36,824 nucleotides of DNA from Methylobacterium sp. E-065 (GCF_022829605.1 NZ_JAKSYD010000102.1:1-36824), one strand, 5' to 3'; positions 15,472-25,057 are shown, numbered from the stretch's first letter. Made by a program: numbers and translations. Notes: generated by a model not told the origin, from the sequence alone.

Positions 15472-16689
15472 TCAGCGCAGCGCTGCTTGGAGCACCGTCA
15501 ATTGCTCGGCCGCGGCGCGGCGGCGCTCGAACCCGTTGATCGCCGTCTCCCGGGCGCGCCGGCGCAGGCCGTCGTACCGGCTCGGCTCGGCGAGGGCGGC
15601 GATGACGGTCCTGGCGAGGCCCACCGTGTCGAAGAACGGCACGAGCAGTCCGTTGTCCCCGTGTCGGATCACCTCGCGCACGGGCGCTGTGTCCGATCCG
15701 ACGACGAGGCAGCCGGCGCTCAGCGCCTCGATCAGCGACCAGGATAGGACGAACGGGTAGGTGAGATAGACGTGCGCGCGGGAGATCTGCAAGAGTTGCA
15801 GGTAGCTCCCGTAGCCCAATGAACCGACGAAGTGCACGCGCCGGGCGTCGAGATGTGGGGCGACCTCGCTCCAGAACACGTCCTTCCACGTCCGCCCATC
15901 CGGCGAAGTCGGGCCGTACGACACCCCGTCGCCGCCCACGATCACGACCTGTGCCCACGGGCGGGCGCGGAGGATCGCCGGGAGCGCGCGCATGAACACG
16001 TGGTAGCCGCGGAGCGGCTCGAGGTTGCGCGCCACGAAGGTCAACACCTCCGCCTGCGCGGTGAGCGCGTGCCCGGAGAGGAGATGGAACGCGGCCCGCG
16101 CGTCGGGGCGCACGACCTCGGTGTCGACGCCCTCGTGCACCACCGCGATCTTACCCTGGAACTCGGTGGGATAGGTCGAGCGCTGCCACGCGGTCGGCGA
16201 CAGCCCGAGGTCGCACTCCGCCAGGGCGAGCAGCTGACTGGCGTTCTTGGCCCGCAGGTAGGTCATCCCGTCGACCCCGAACTGCGGGAACTCCGCGTCG
16301 AAGTGCACGTCCTGTCCGTGCTCCCGGTAGAAATACTCGCAATAGACGATCAAGCGGGCGCGGGGGAACTTGGCCCGGAGGGGCAGGGTCTCGCCCCAGC
16401 CGCTATGCGCCACGATGACGTCGGGGACGAAGCCCGAACTCTCGAGGCCGATCAGGGCGTAGAGCACCTGCTCGGCCCGGCGCGCCTCGGCGTCGAAGCG
16501 CCGGGCGAAGGAATGCACCGCCGCGTGGCCGACGTCGTGGAAGTGGTAGCGCTCCAGGCGGACGCCGCGGAGTTGCCCGGCGGTCTGCGATCCGATCGCG
16601 GCGACGCGGTGCGCCGGGTCGGAGGCCAGGACTTCAGCGAGGTAGCGGAACTGCGCCGGGAAATTCGTGTGGACGAACAGGATGTTCAT
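15472..16689 (-). CDS. GT4-family glycosyltransferase, 405 aa
   Basis: This is a GT-B-fold retaining transferase that would use a nucleotide sugar to extend a glycan at the cytoplasmic face. The N-terminal Rossmann half begins MNILFVHTNFPAQFRYLAE. The C-terminal half has LTFVARNLEPLRGYHVFMRALP, the GGDGVSYG loop and the nucleotide-sugar region SWSLIEALSAGCLVVGSD with PVREVI, holding the Glu residues of the E-x7-E-type motif. The length is normal. The ATG at 16687-16689 lies 73 bp after the methyltransferase stop, and all four glycan genes run on the minus strand. The sugar and acceptor cannot be told from the sequence. Confidence 0.9.
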   Translation of the reverse strand: MNILFVHTNFPAQFRYLAEVLASDPAHRVAAIGSQTAGQLRGVRLERYHFHDVGHAAVHSFARRFDAEARRAEQVLYALIGLESSGFVPDVIVAHSGWGETLPLRAKFPRARLIVYCEYFYREHGQDVHFDAEFPQFGVDGMTYLRAKNASQLLALAECDLGLSPTAWQRSTYPTEFQGKIAVVHEGVDTEVVRPDARAAFHLLSGHALTAQAEVLTFVARNLEPLRGYHVFMRALPAILRARPWAQVVIVGGDGVSYGPTSPDGRTWKDVFWSEVAPHLDARRVHFVGSLGYGSYLQLLQISRAHVYLTYPFVLSWSLIEALSAGCLVVGSDTAPVREVIRHGDNGLLVPFFDTVGLARTVIAALAEPSRYDGLRRRARETAINGFERRRAAAEQLTVLQAALR

Positions 16690-16762
16690 GCGATGTGGTG
16701 CGATCCCGTTGCGGGGCGCGGCGGGCGGTGTCGCACCCCGCGCGCTGACGGTGCGCCGCCGC

Positions 16763-17434
16763 TCACTGGGTCAAGGCGCTCTGGTCCGTGCCGGCAAAGA
16801 TCGGCTCCAACCGCTCGGCGCGCGCCTCCGGCATCAACGCGAGCGCCCAGAGATCGAAGAAGCCGCCCTTGCAGGTGCGCACCTCGGCGAACCCGGCATC
16901 GAGGCCGACGCGCGCCATCCGGTCCGCTGTGAACCCGGTGTTGTGCGCCATGTAGACGTTGCCGGAGGCGATCGACGCGGAATGCCCGTAGAGCATGTCG
17001 AGGGTCGTGATCGGCCCGGCGGGAGCCGTGTAGATCGTGGATTCGGCTTTGCCCTCCACGATCAGCGCGGCGATCGCCTGGAGATCCGGGCACGTGATCA
17101 GCGCGAAGCCGTCCGGCTTCAGGACGCGGGCGAGCTCGCGGAACGCCGGGAGTACCTCGTGGGTATGGAGGTGCTCGACGTTGTGGGACGACCAGATCGC
17201 GTCGAATGAACGGTCCGGGACCAGGGTTCGCATGTCCGAGACTGTGCCGATCAAGTCGGGGCTGAGGCGAGCGTCGATGTCGAGCCGCACCTCCTGCCAG
17301 CCTTGGGTTCGGAAGACCGGGTGGAGCTTGAGCGGGTTGAACGGGCCGCTGCCGGTGTTGAGAACGCGCCTCTGATGCGCCGGATGCGCTTGAGCCAACA
17401 CCACCACTCCCCCCGATGAACCAATACTGATCAT
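16763..17434 (-). CDS. Class I SAM-dependent methyltransferase, 223 aa
   Basis: The Rossmann-type methyltransferase core shows VLNTGSG (motif I, residues about 24-30), VRLDID (acidic end of strand 2), SFDAIWSSHNVEHLHTHEV (motif II with the EH of this group) and LKPDGFALITCPD (motif III). Such enzymes in glycan operons often methylate sugars or glycan ends, which can cap a chain. The N-terminus is short, with motif I close to the start; the ATG at 17434 is accepted, but a later start would cut into the domain. It lies 50 bp after the GT2 gene and 73 bp before the GT4 gene, inside one operon. Confidence 0.85.
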   Translation of the reverse strand: MISIGSSGGVVVLAQAHPAHQRRVLNTGSGPFNPLKLHPVFRTQGWQEVRLDIDARLSPDLIGTVSDMRTLVPDRSFDAIWSSHNVEHLHTHEVLPAFRELARVLKPDGFALITCPDLQAIAALIVEGKAESTIYTAPAGPITTLDMLYGHSASIASGNVYMAHNTGFTADRMARVGLDAGFAEVRTCKGGFFDLWALALMPEARAERLEPIFAGTDQSALTQ

Positions 17435-17484
17435 TTTCTGAACGACGGCGACGCTAACATCGCGTATCGCCGCGTGCCAATCCG

Positions 17485-19851
17485 CTAAAGTCCGAGCGGC
17501 ATCGCGGCCGGCGGATCGATGGTGCGGCGGCGCGGTTCCGAGCCGCGCGGCGGGCAGGCGAGCGCCGCGTACGTGGGGTCCGATAGCGCCAACAATGGAT
17601 TGTACGCGGGATCGGCGGAGAGGACGGCGCTCCAGCGGGCGCGCAGGGCGGCCGCTTCGCGCGCGCGGCGACCGGCATCACCGTTTCGTGAAGTCTGCTC
17701 GGCGTCCCGTGCGGAGCGGTGCAGCAGGTTGGCGTGCGGCGTGAGCACGACGCGATCACCGCGCGCGGCGAGCTTCAAGCAGAGGTCGACGGCGCCGAGA
17801 TCATTCGGGAAGTAACGCTCGTCCAGGCCACCGACGGCGTCGTAGGCCGACCGACGCACCAACAGGCAGGCCGTCGACAGGGCGCTGGGTTCGGACGCGA
17901 CCCGAAGCAGATCGGCGTAGCCCGCCTCGTCGCCCAACCAATCGGTCAGGGCGGGGCCGGTCTCCGCCCGCGGCCCGAGGACGGTACCGCCGTGCGCGAC
18001 GACGCCGCTCGGCCCGAGCAGCACGGCCCCGGCGGCCGCGGTCGTGGGCTCGCGCAGTCGGCCCAGCAACTCTGCGAGCCACGTATCGTCTTGCGCTTCG
18101 ACGTCGTCGTGGAGCAGGCAGACGAATTCCCCCCAGGCCGCCGCCACCGCGCGGTTGATCAGGCGCGCGTGGTTGAACGGGCCGGGCTCCGTGAGTAGGC
18201 GGTCGCCCGCGGCCCGGATGGCCGCGAGCAGCGCCGGGGTCTCGGTCTGCGACGAGCCGTTATCGACGATGACGAGATCGGCGCGCGCCCGATCGAGGGC
18301 GGGCCGGATCGACGCGATGCAGCGCCGCAGGCTCTCGGGGTGATCGCGCGTCGGGATGATGACGCTGACCGTCGCGTCGGGCTGCTGCAACCGGGTCACC
18401 CGGACAGCGGGGAGGATCGCGCCGCGCCCCGGCCGGACCTCGGCGGGCATACCCCGTGCCTGCAGATGGAGCGTGGAGGCGCGCTCCAGCCAGCGCGTCG
18501 CCGCCGCCAGATCGAGGTCCGGCAGGGTCCCCGCCAGCCCCGGCAGGTGCACGATCGCCTCGCGCGCCCGCGCGAGGTCGTCGCATTGCGCGTTGGCGAG
18601 GCGATAGAGGCTGTCGGCGCCGGCCCGCGTCGCGTCCGCCGCCACCGCGAGCGGCAGGGCGAAGAGTAGAGCGCCGTAGCCCTGCTCGAGCCAGCGCTCA
18701 TAATCGAAGCTCGGGAACGCCAGGAGGCTGGGTCGATCCGGTGGGCCTGCTGCGAGATCCCCGTAGACGAGGCGGGCGTGGCGATCCGATGCCAGGACCG
18801 CGGCCAGGCGACCGGCGGCGCCGGGCTCCAGACGGGTACCCGCGGGGATCAGCAACAGGCTGTCGCAGTTGGCGGCCGCGCCGCCGATGACGGCGAGTAG
18901 GTCGTCCGGCGCGAAGCCGATGCGATCGCCCGAGGGCAGGACTACGACCGCGCAGGATGGGTCGAGTTGACCCCGCAGACTGTCCCGGGTGGCGGCGGTG
19001 TCGACGGGCGCGTCGCCGACGATCACCACCGTCAATCGACGCGCGGGCGCGCCGGGCGCGGGATAGGCCTGCGTCCACCCCCTCAGGTCATCGAGGGGAT
19101 GCGTGCGCGGCAGCAGGGTGTCGAACAGGCGGGCACGCCTCGCCGTCACGCCGGCATCCGGTCCGAAAGCCCCCGCCGCCAGCGTCTCCAATGGGTCCGA
19201 AAACGCCACCAGGGTCAGGGGGCTGCCGCGCAGCGGCGTACCGATCCCGTCGGTCACGGTGACCTGCTGGGTCAGGCCGGTCGCGAAGCGTTCGGGCAGG
19301 TGCAGCGAGAAGGCGGGTGCCGGCGTCTCGCCGCCGTGGCTGCGCTGGCGCCAGCGGTCGGGCCGGGCCTCCGCGATCAGCGTGCCGTCGATCCAGGCCC
19401 GCGCGCGCAAGCGCACCGGGTCGCGGCTCGGGGCGAGCCACCCGCTCAACCGAAGGCCGCCGGTCCACACGGCCGCGCCGGCCTCGCCGGCGGGCGGCCC
19501 CTCCGCTAGGGCCCAGAGGCCGAGCGAGATCGGCGGACCGAGGGGGCGGCCGAGGTTAGCCAGGACGATCTGGGCGGCCCCACCTCCGGCCATGACGTCC
19601 GGCGCGAGCACGAAGCTGAAACCGTAGCGGCCATCCCCAATGCCGTCCCGCTCGAGCTCGGCCCGGTAGATGTTCGCGCGCCCAAGCGCGATCGGCAGGC
19701 CGTCGATTATCAATTCGACGATGGGGCGGGCCGCGTGGTCGTCCCGCCGATAGACGAACCCGATGATCGTGGCCGGCCCGCTCCGCTCAACCTGCGCCAC
19801 GTAGGGATCTGTCGCGCAGGCGGGGGCAGAAGGGGCGCTGGGAGCACTCAA
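17485..19851 (-). CDS. Large multidomain GT2-family glycosyltransferase, 788 aa
   Basis: Residues about 10-200 form a beta-rich region (GFVYRRDDHAARPIVELIIDG and two further strand-rich stretches) that may bind carbohydrate. A middle region (about 260-440) resembles a degenerate GT-A fold. Residues about 490-720 form a full GT2 domain: VSVIIPTRDHPESLRRCI, DLVIVDNGSS, FNHARLINRAV, the metal-binding acidic pair in LLHDDVEAQ, and a late DLCLKLAARG. The product would add sugars to a surface glycan or protein. The likely start is TTG at 19849-19851, 10 bp after the preceding gene's stop; the open frame continues to 19974, but that part is out-of-frame sequence of the upstream gene. Its size and internal duplication are unusual for a single-step enzyme. 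Confidence 0.87.
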   Translation of the reverse strand: MSAPSAPSAPACATDPYVAQVERSGPATIIGFVYRRDDHAARPIVELIIDGLPIALGRANIYRAELERDGIGDGRYGFSFVLAPDVMAGGGAAQIVLANLGRPLGPPISLGLWALAEGPPAGEAGAAVWTGGLRLSGWLAPSRDPVRLRARAWIDGTLIAEARPDRWRQRSHGGETPAPAFSLHLPERFATGLTQQVTVTDGIGTPLRGSPLTLVAFSDPLETLAAGAFGPDAGVTARRARLFDTLLPRTHPLDDLRGWTQAYPAPGAPARRLTVVIVGDAPVDTAATRDSLRGQLDPSCAVVVLPSGDRIGFAPDDLLAVIGGAAANCDSLLLIPAGTRLEPGAAGRLAAVLASDRHARLVYGDLAAGPPDRPSLLAFPSFDYERWLEQGYGALLFALPLAVAADATRAGADSLYRLANAQCDDLARAREAIVHLPGLAGTLPDLDLAAATRWLERASTLHLQARGMPAEVRPGRGAILPAVRVTRLQQPDATVSVIIPTRDHPESLRRCIASIRPALDRARADLVIVDNGSSQTETPALLAAIRAAGDRLLTEPGPFNHARLINRAVAAAWGEFVCLLHDDVEAQDDTWLAELLGRLREPTTAAAGAVLLGPSGVVAHGGTVLGPRAETGPALTDWLGDEAGYADLLRVASEPSALSTACLLVRRSAYDAVGGLDERYFPNDLGAVDLCLKLAARGDRVVLTPHANLLHRSARDAEQTSRNGDAGRRAREAAALRARWSAVLSADPAYNPLLALSDPTYAALACPPRGSEPRRRTIDPPAAMPLGL

Positions 19852-19861
19852 GACGAAGCGA

Positions 19862-22369
19862 TCACGGTGCGATCGAGGCCACGGCGAGCCAGCGCAGGAT
19901 CTGCGCGGCGGCGTCAGTGTCGCAAATCGCCGGATCGAGGACAAGATCGTCGGATCGCGCTGCGTAGGCGCCACCCGACCAATCGAAGTAGGCGCGGCGG
20001 GGACAGGGCGCGCGCTCCAGGCACCCGAAGAAGCGATCCCGGTAAGGCAGCAAGACCGCCGCGCAGCCGAAATCCGCCACGACGGCCGCGACCTCCTCGT
20101 GGGCGACCGGCCCCGTCACGAAGATCGCGCTGCCGGCCATCAGCTCGAGATCGTTGAGCGTCCCGCCGACGATCAGGAGCCGCACGGCGAGGCCGATCCG
20201 GCGCGCGCCGGTCTCGAGCGCCAGACTCAGGCGGCTCACCGCCGCGCTCGGCAGGGGACTTAGGATCCCGAGGCACACATGCCGAGCGGGCCATTGAGGG
20301 CGCGCGGTGTCGCCGCACTCTGGTCCGATGGGCGGCGGCACGAGCTTGTGCCGCAGCGGGTCGGGCAGAGCACGCTGCCCACACGCTAGGGTCATCCCAT
20401 CGCCGCATAGGAGGCGATCGACCCGCGCCCATAGGTCGGCGGTGCTGCGGCTTTCGTCCCGCAGTTCCTCGCCTGGCGCGAGACTCTGTGCACCGGCGAC
20501 GAGGAGATCGAGGGGCCCGTCGAGGTCCGTGGCGAGCGCCGCTAGGACCCCGGGACAGCGCTCCGGGGCGACCACGACCACGCGATCGTGCCGCGTCGAC
20601 CTGAGGTAACCTAAGAGGTCCCGACGCTCCCGCGCCACGTCGGGTGCGAACGCCAGGGATTGTGGCAAGCCGCCGGCGTCGCCGCGAATGCGAAGGCGTA
20701 GATCTGAGGCAGGCCCATCCAGCTCGATGAAGAGACATCGCAGCTCGGCTGCCTGCCAATGCGCGAGCCAGAGCGACAATTCCGGCCCTCGGCTCGGGAG
20801 CGGGTTGAGGATCACGATGTCGTACCGGGGCGGGTCGATCCGCTGCTCGATGGCCGCAAACGCCTCGCGGAACGGATTTGCCAGTCGAACCGCATCGATT
20901 TCGGCGCTGTAACCGGGGTAGCGGGCAGCGAGGGCGGCGGCGTTGCGGACCACGAGCCTACGCTTCTCGGCGCCGAACGACACGGACCCAGCGTGACCGA
21001 CGATCAGGTTCGTCGCGCAGAGATGCCGGAACCCGAGTTGGCGCGTACGCAGGCAGAAATCCACGTCCTCGTAATAGCCGCGCCCGTACGTAAGCGGCAT
21101 GCCGCCGGCAGCCCTCCAGCACGCGCGGGTGATCAGAAGGCAGAAGCCGATCCCGTTCGGAAGTTCGATCGGAGCCGGGTCGGCCAGACCTGCGGCCTGA
21201 TCCCAGCGCGACAGCTCGCAGACCGGCGGGAGTTCATTGGGCCCGAACAGGTCGGGGAAGTTCACGATCACGCCGTTGTTCGAGATCGGCGTGATCGTGC
21301 CCAGGTCCGGCGTCGTTTCGGCGAGCGCGAGCAGGCGGGCGAGGCCGCCATCCGGCAAGATCGTGTCGGCGTTTAGGAGCAGGAGGTCACCGCGCGTTGT
21401 CAGCGACGCGGCGCGGTTGACCGACGCGGCGAAGCCCAGATTGGACGGATTGGTGATCAGCGTGACCCGCCCCGCCATTGCGCGGCGTTCGACATCGGCC
21501 ACCAAGTCCGGATTCGGGCTCGCGTCGTTGACGATGAGGATGCGCCAGCTGCGCCCCGGCAGATCTTGGGCTTCGAGGCTGTCGAGGCAGATCCGGGTCG
21601 CCTCAGCATCCTCGAAGATCGGCACGATGACCGTCAAGTCGCAGGCATCGTCGGGCCGGCGCGATCGGGGCTGAGATCCCGATGCGCGGGGGGGAACGCG
21701 CGCCGGGAAGGTCTTCCTGTTCATCGGCACGGCCTCGGCCGCGGGGTGAAAGCGAAGCTCGACCTCTCCGAGGTCCGGGCGCGGCCGCGTGAACGCCACG
21801 ACGTGGTAGCGCTCCGATGCGAGCGGATGCGCGGGATCGTTCTGGAGGACGAAGCTCTGCTCGGAGCCCGCGCCGATGATCGTGGCGCGCAGCGGGCATC
21901 CTGACGGCCACGAGACCCAGCCGCGCAGGTGCGCGTCGGTCGTCTCGACCCGCTCGATGACCTGTGCCTGCTCGCCCTGAAGGACCGCTACCGCGACGCG
22001 CAGGGCATGAGCGGGAACCTTGGGATCGTCCACGAGAGCCCGCGCGGCGGCGAGGCGGGCGTTCGCCTCGCCCAGACCGAGCGCGTGGAGGTTGACGAGG
22101 TAGTCGGTGGGATCGAGCTCAAGCGCCCGCTCGATGTCGCGGCGGGCAGCGGCGGCGTGCCCGAGCCGCCGCGCCACCTCGGCGCGGACGAGGAAACCGC
22201 GCGCGCCCGCACGGAGGGATAACCGACACAACCGATCCGCCGCGGCGTAGGCGGTTTCCCAGGCCCCCGCCATCAGGGCCTCGGCGGCGATGCGCGACAG
22301 CGCTTGCAGGTGTTGATCGGGATCGAGAAGCTGGGCGCGCTGATCGGCCGTCACGTCCCACGCAGTCAC
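19862..22369 (-). CDS. GT2-family glycosyltransferase with TPR-like N-terminus, 835 aa
   Basis: Residues about 20-130 form Ala-rich helical hairpins (AYAAADRLCRLSLRAGARG, AAARRDIERALELDPTDY) that fit TPR repeats, often used for protein contacts. Residues about 243-500 are a canonical GT2 domain: DLTVIVPIFEDAEATRICL, ILIVNDASPN, NLGFAASVNRAA, the metal-binding LLNADT (D335) and YYEDVDFCLRTRQLG. The 330-residue C-terminus contains a degenerate GT-B-like region with LFIELDG and CLGILSPLPS segments and no clear catalytic motif. The start is GTG at 22367-22369. The partly degenerate second transferase-like region suggests a bifunctional or scaffold enzyme of a rhamnan/O-antigen-type pathway, but the product is unknown. 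The stop lies 10 bp from the next gene's likely start. Confidence 0.88.
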   Translation of the reverse strand: MTAWDVTADQRAQLLDPDQHLQALSRIAAEALMAGAWETAYAAADRLCRLSLRAGARGFLVRAEVARRLGHAAAARRDIERALELDPTDYLVNLHALGLGEANARLAAARALVDDPKVPAHALRVAVAVLQGEQAQVIERVETTDAHLRGWVSWPSGCPLRATIIGAGSEQSFVLQNDPAHPLASERYHVVAFTRPRPDLGEVELRFHPAAEAVPMNRKTFPARVPPRASGSQPRSRRPDDACDLTVIVPIFEDAEATRICLDSLEAQDLPGRSWRILIVNDASPNPDLVADVERRAMAGRVTLITNPSNLGFAASVNRAASLTTRGDLLLLNADTILPDGGLARLLALAETTPDLGTITPISNNGVIVNFPDLFGPNELPPVCELSRWDQAAGLADPAPIELPNGIGFCLLITRACWRAAGGMPLTYGRGYYEDVDFCLRTRQLGFRHLCATNLIVGHAGSVSFGAEKRRLVVRNAAALAARYPGYSAEIDAVRLANPFREAFAAIEQRIDPPRYDIVILNPLPSRGPELSLWLAHWQAAELRCLFIELDGPASDLRLRIRGDAGGLPQSLAFAPDVARERRDLLGYLRSTRHDRVVVVAPERCPGVLAALATDLDGPLDLLVAGAQSLAPGEELRDESRSTADLWARVDRLLCGDGMTLACGQRALPDPLRHKLVPPPIGPECGDTARPQWPARHVCLGILSPLPSAAVSRLSLALETGARRIGLAVRLLIVGGTLNDLELMAGSAIFVTGPVAHEEVAAVVADFGCAAVLLPYRDRFFGCLERAPCPRRAYFDWSGGAYAARSDDLVLDPAICDTDAAAQILRWLAVASIAP

Positions 22370-22442
22370 CGGGTCCGTCCCGGTGCCCGGGGTGGCAACC
22401 TGAAACCAAGACCGCCCGCCGCGCGAGGGAGCGCTGCGCGCA

Positions 22443-22652
22443 TCACCACGCGTTGTAGCGGCCGGTCCCGCTTGTCGCGGTGTAGTGCGCGATGCTGGCG
22501 TTGACGATCGGACCGAACGTGATCAGCAGGCCGAGGATGAGCAGGGCCAAGCTCATCCGGCCCGGTTGCTCATCAAGCCGCATGAATCCGAACAGGGCGA
22601 TCGGCAGGCCAATCATCACGCCGCAGGCTGCGAGCACCAAGTCCATGGCCAT
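22443..22652 (-). CDS. Small inner-membrane protein, 69 aa, two transmembrane helices
   Basis: From the ATG at 22650-22652 the protein has two hydrophobic stretches: residues about 3-22 (MDLVLAACGVMIGLPIALFG) and about 36-54 (LALLILGLLITFGPIVNASI), with a short polar loop holding DEQPGRM between them. I do not recognise a family. The open frame extends upstream to 22799 but there reads Cys/Arg-rich sequence unlike coding DNA; a second ATG (MDLV) two codons on is an alternative start. It is the first gene of the minus-strand glycan operon, 73 bp before the first glycosyltransferase, which suggests a membrane partner or anchor for the transferases, though this is only context. Confidence 0.6.
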   Translation of the reverse strand: MAMDLVLAACGVMIGLPIALFGFMRLDEQPGRMSLALLILGLLITFGPIVNASIAHYTATSGTGRYNAW

Positions 22653-22782
22653 GTTTCGATGGTCTCGCGTTGAGCCAAGCGTCTCGCACATTTCCCTCTG
22701 TCGCCGGGCGTGGGCTGTGCACGCTTCGGGCGCCGGACTAACGTGTGCGATCCTGAAGCATCCCAGTTGAGGGGTCATCTTG

Positions 22783-22815
22783 GTACAGTGAGGGTACAAC
22801 GAGGGTCAACGTGAT
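22783..22815. repeat. 11-bp direct repeats in the divergent promoter region
   Basis: GTACAGTGAGG (22783-22793) and GTACAACGAGG (22794-22804) match at 9 of 11 positions, and a weaker third unit follows (22805-22815). The period is close to one helical turn. They lie between the divergent genes at 22652 (minus) and 23000 (plus), where a regulator of both could bind. The remaining intergenic sequence shows no clear -35/-10 pair. Confidence 0.35.
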
Positions 22816-22999
22816 GCCAAGCGTCTCTCCCGCGCGTAGCCTTCCTGCGTTTTGCACGTTATCAATCTTCGAAGAGATCTAAGTTTCAATGCCTGCCATA
22901 GCCGCGGCTCGGGACGGTCCGGGGACGCCGGGTGAACGATCAGATGTTTGAGCAGGCTATACCGATGTATCCGGGCAGGATGAGCGCACTTCTGTCGCG

Positions 23000-25057
23000 A
23001 TGAACAACTCCATAGACGATCTTTCAGACGAGACCGCCCGGCGCAGGCTTTTTCGTGGGGTCCACCGTGCCCCGCAACCAGTCGACGACCCGTTGGATTC
23101 GCCGCGGCCGGAACGGGATGAGCGTCCGATACCCGCTACGGACGCCCTCGATGATCCGTATGGGGGCTTTGTCAGCGCGGACGATCACAAAACCGACGAC
23201 CATGACTTCGTTCGGCCGGCCGATGACTTCGACGAGGATGCCGATCCCTACCTCGACCCAGCCTCACGACGCCACCCTTCGGAGGGGCTGGACCTTCTCG
23301 CGACGGACCCGTTCCTCCCCGACGCGGACCGCAACGATGCGTACAGTGCCTCGAGCGCGAACCTCGACACCTTCTTCTCTCCAAGCGCGCATCAAGCCGC
23401 ATATGCGGGGCTCAACCCGGCGGCGGCCCGTTCTGCCCCCCTGGTTCCCCTTCCGAACGTCCAAGACGATTTGCGCGGGCCATCGCCGATCTTCGGCCCG
23501 CAAACGTCTGTCTCAGATCTCACCGACACATCGGCGGGCGATGCGAGGCCAGGCGGCGCATCGCTGCAGCCGGCTCGCCTAGACCGATTGCCCGTGCCGG
23601 GAATCGGGAACCGGCCGGTCTATCGCTCCCCCGAGGAAACCGACGGTTTCCCGGGGACGAGCCGTCTCGACCTTGCTGCGCCCTTCCCATCGGATCGCAA
23701 GGGCGGCGCGATCCCAGAACCATACCGCGCCGCCGAGGTGGGCAGGACCGATCGTGCGGATTCATCTTCGGGCCTCACCGGCGGGCCGGCGTGGCAACCC
23801 GCCTCGGCCCAGTCTCCGCCGGATGCCCGATCGCCCGATCCCTCGTTCATCCTGTCCTACGACAGCGAGACCCGTGACCCGGCCTCAACGGACCTGCCCC
23901 GCGATCTCAACTCGGCCCACGTCGAGGACGAGCCCGCAGATCGGGGACGCGATCCTGCGATCGGACATCCGGACGAGAGGGCGGGTACCGAAAGGCGTGA
24001 CCTCGACAGTCCGGTCCGCAAACCCGAAACGCCGGACCTCGCTTCCGCCCAAGCGATGGCCCCCTTTGGAGACGTGTCCGACCCTCAGGTCGAGCCGCCG
24101 AGAACGGACGCCTCGGAACACGAACCCGGTCCCTCGCGTGATGCCAGGGCTTCCGATCGTTTGAGCAAACCCAAGTTGATGTGGACCGCCTGCGCTGCGG
24201 CGATCACACCGATCGTGACGATCTTCGCGTTGCTGTACACGCAGCCTGACCTTCTGAAGCGCCTCGAAGACCTCGCAGGTCGTCCACATCTCGCGTCAGC
24301 GCCTCGCGTGAGTACCGCATCGGAGTCTGAGATCAACTTTGGCAGCGCAGCGCCGGCAGCGCCCGCGGCGTCCCCAACCCCGTCGCCTCCTGCGGAGACG
24401 CAGCTCGCGGGCGAGGCACCGCCGCCATCGCCCGAGATCGAGGCCCGGTTGAAGGGCAGCGATGTTGGCGTACCGAGGCTGGCGAACTATCCACCCCCGG
24501 TCCTGACGGCAACCCCGTCAGCATCAGAGTTGGGGAGGGAAACCGGTGACACTCCCGCCCCCACATCCGAAGTCGCACCGGGCGTGAATATCACCCCACT
24601 CCGGGGCCCCGACGGGCCCCCGCTCCCGACGTTCGCCCCCTCGGACGGGACAGCGGGGCCGGGTGAGAGCACGCGCTCTGCGGCGACACAGGGGCCGGAA
24701 GCAGCGCCGACGCCCCCCAGCCCGGACGCCGGGGTGCCGACCTCTAGAGCGCGGAGATCCCCCGCACGGCGCAACAGGACGGGGGTCACCGCTGCGGATG
24801 ACGCCCTCTCCGTGAAGGCGGAGCGGCTCCTAGCGGCGGGCGACATCCTCGCGGCGCGCACCCTGTTCCAGAGCCTTGTCACCGCAGGGGATCCGCGGGG
24901 TGCCCGCGGCGTCGCGCAGACCTTCGATTCGCACGTGCTCGACCGGTATCCAGCCTCCGGCGTCGTGCCGGACCAAGCCGAGGCGGCGCGCTGGCGGACA
25001 ATCGCGGCGCGGCTGGAGACGCGCCAGCGCAGGAACCAGGGCGAACCCTCGCAGTAG
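23000..25057 (+). CDS. Pro/acid-rich single-pass membrane protein, 685 aa
   Basis: The first ~385 residues are low-complexity and rich in Asp, Pro, Ser and Arg, and presumably disordered and cytoplasmic. One hydrophobic helix at about 393-412 (TACAAAITPIVTIFALLY) would cross the inner membrane. Residues about 430-600 are a Pro/Ala/Thr-rich stalk, and the last ~75 residues (DDALSVKAERLLAAGDILAARTLFQS, GARGVAQTFD, QAEAARWRTIAARLE) look like a Sel1/TPR-type helical pair. This layout recalls periplasm-facing repeat proteins with disordered cytoplasmic arms, some of them tied to cell-envelope or division machinery. No catalytic motif is seen and I assign no function. The ATG at 23000 begins a coherent protein. 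It is divergent from the glycan operon and ends at a hairpin. Confidence 0.75.
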   Translation: MNNSIDDLSDETARRRLFRGVHRAPQPVDDPLDSPRPERDERPIPATDALDDPYGGFVSADDHKTDDHDFVRPADDFDEDADPYLDPASRRHPSEGLDLLATDPFLPDADRNDAYSASSANLDTFFSPSAHQAAYAGLNPAAARSAPLVPLPNVQDDLRGPSPIFGPQTSVSDLTDTSAGDARPGGASLQPARLDRLPVPGIGNRPVYRSPEETDGFPGTSRLDLAAPFPSDRKGGAIPEPYRAAEVGRTDRADSSSGLTGGPAWQPASAQSPPDARSPDPSFILSYDSETRDPASTDLPRDLNSAHVEDEPADRGRDPAIGHPDERAGTERRDLDSPVRKPETPDLASAQAMAPFGDVSDPQVEPPRTDASEHEPGPSRDARASDRLSKPKLMWTACAAAITPIVTIFALLYTQPDLLKRLEDLAGRPHLASAPRVSTASESEINFGSAAPAAPAASPTPSPPAETQLAGEAPPPSPEIEARLKGSDVGVPRLANYPPPVLTATPSASELGRETGDTPAPTSEVAPGVNITPLRGPDGPPLPTFAPSDGTAGPGESTRSAATQGPEAAPTPPSPDAGVPTSRARRSPARRNRTGVTAADDALSVKAERLLAAGDILAARTLFQSLVTAGDPRGARGVAQTFDSHVLDRYPASGVVPDQAEAARWRTIAARLETRQRRNQGEPSQ

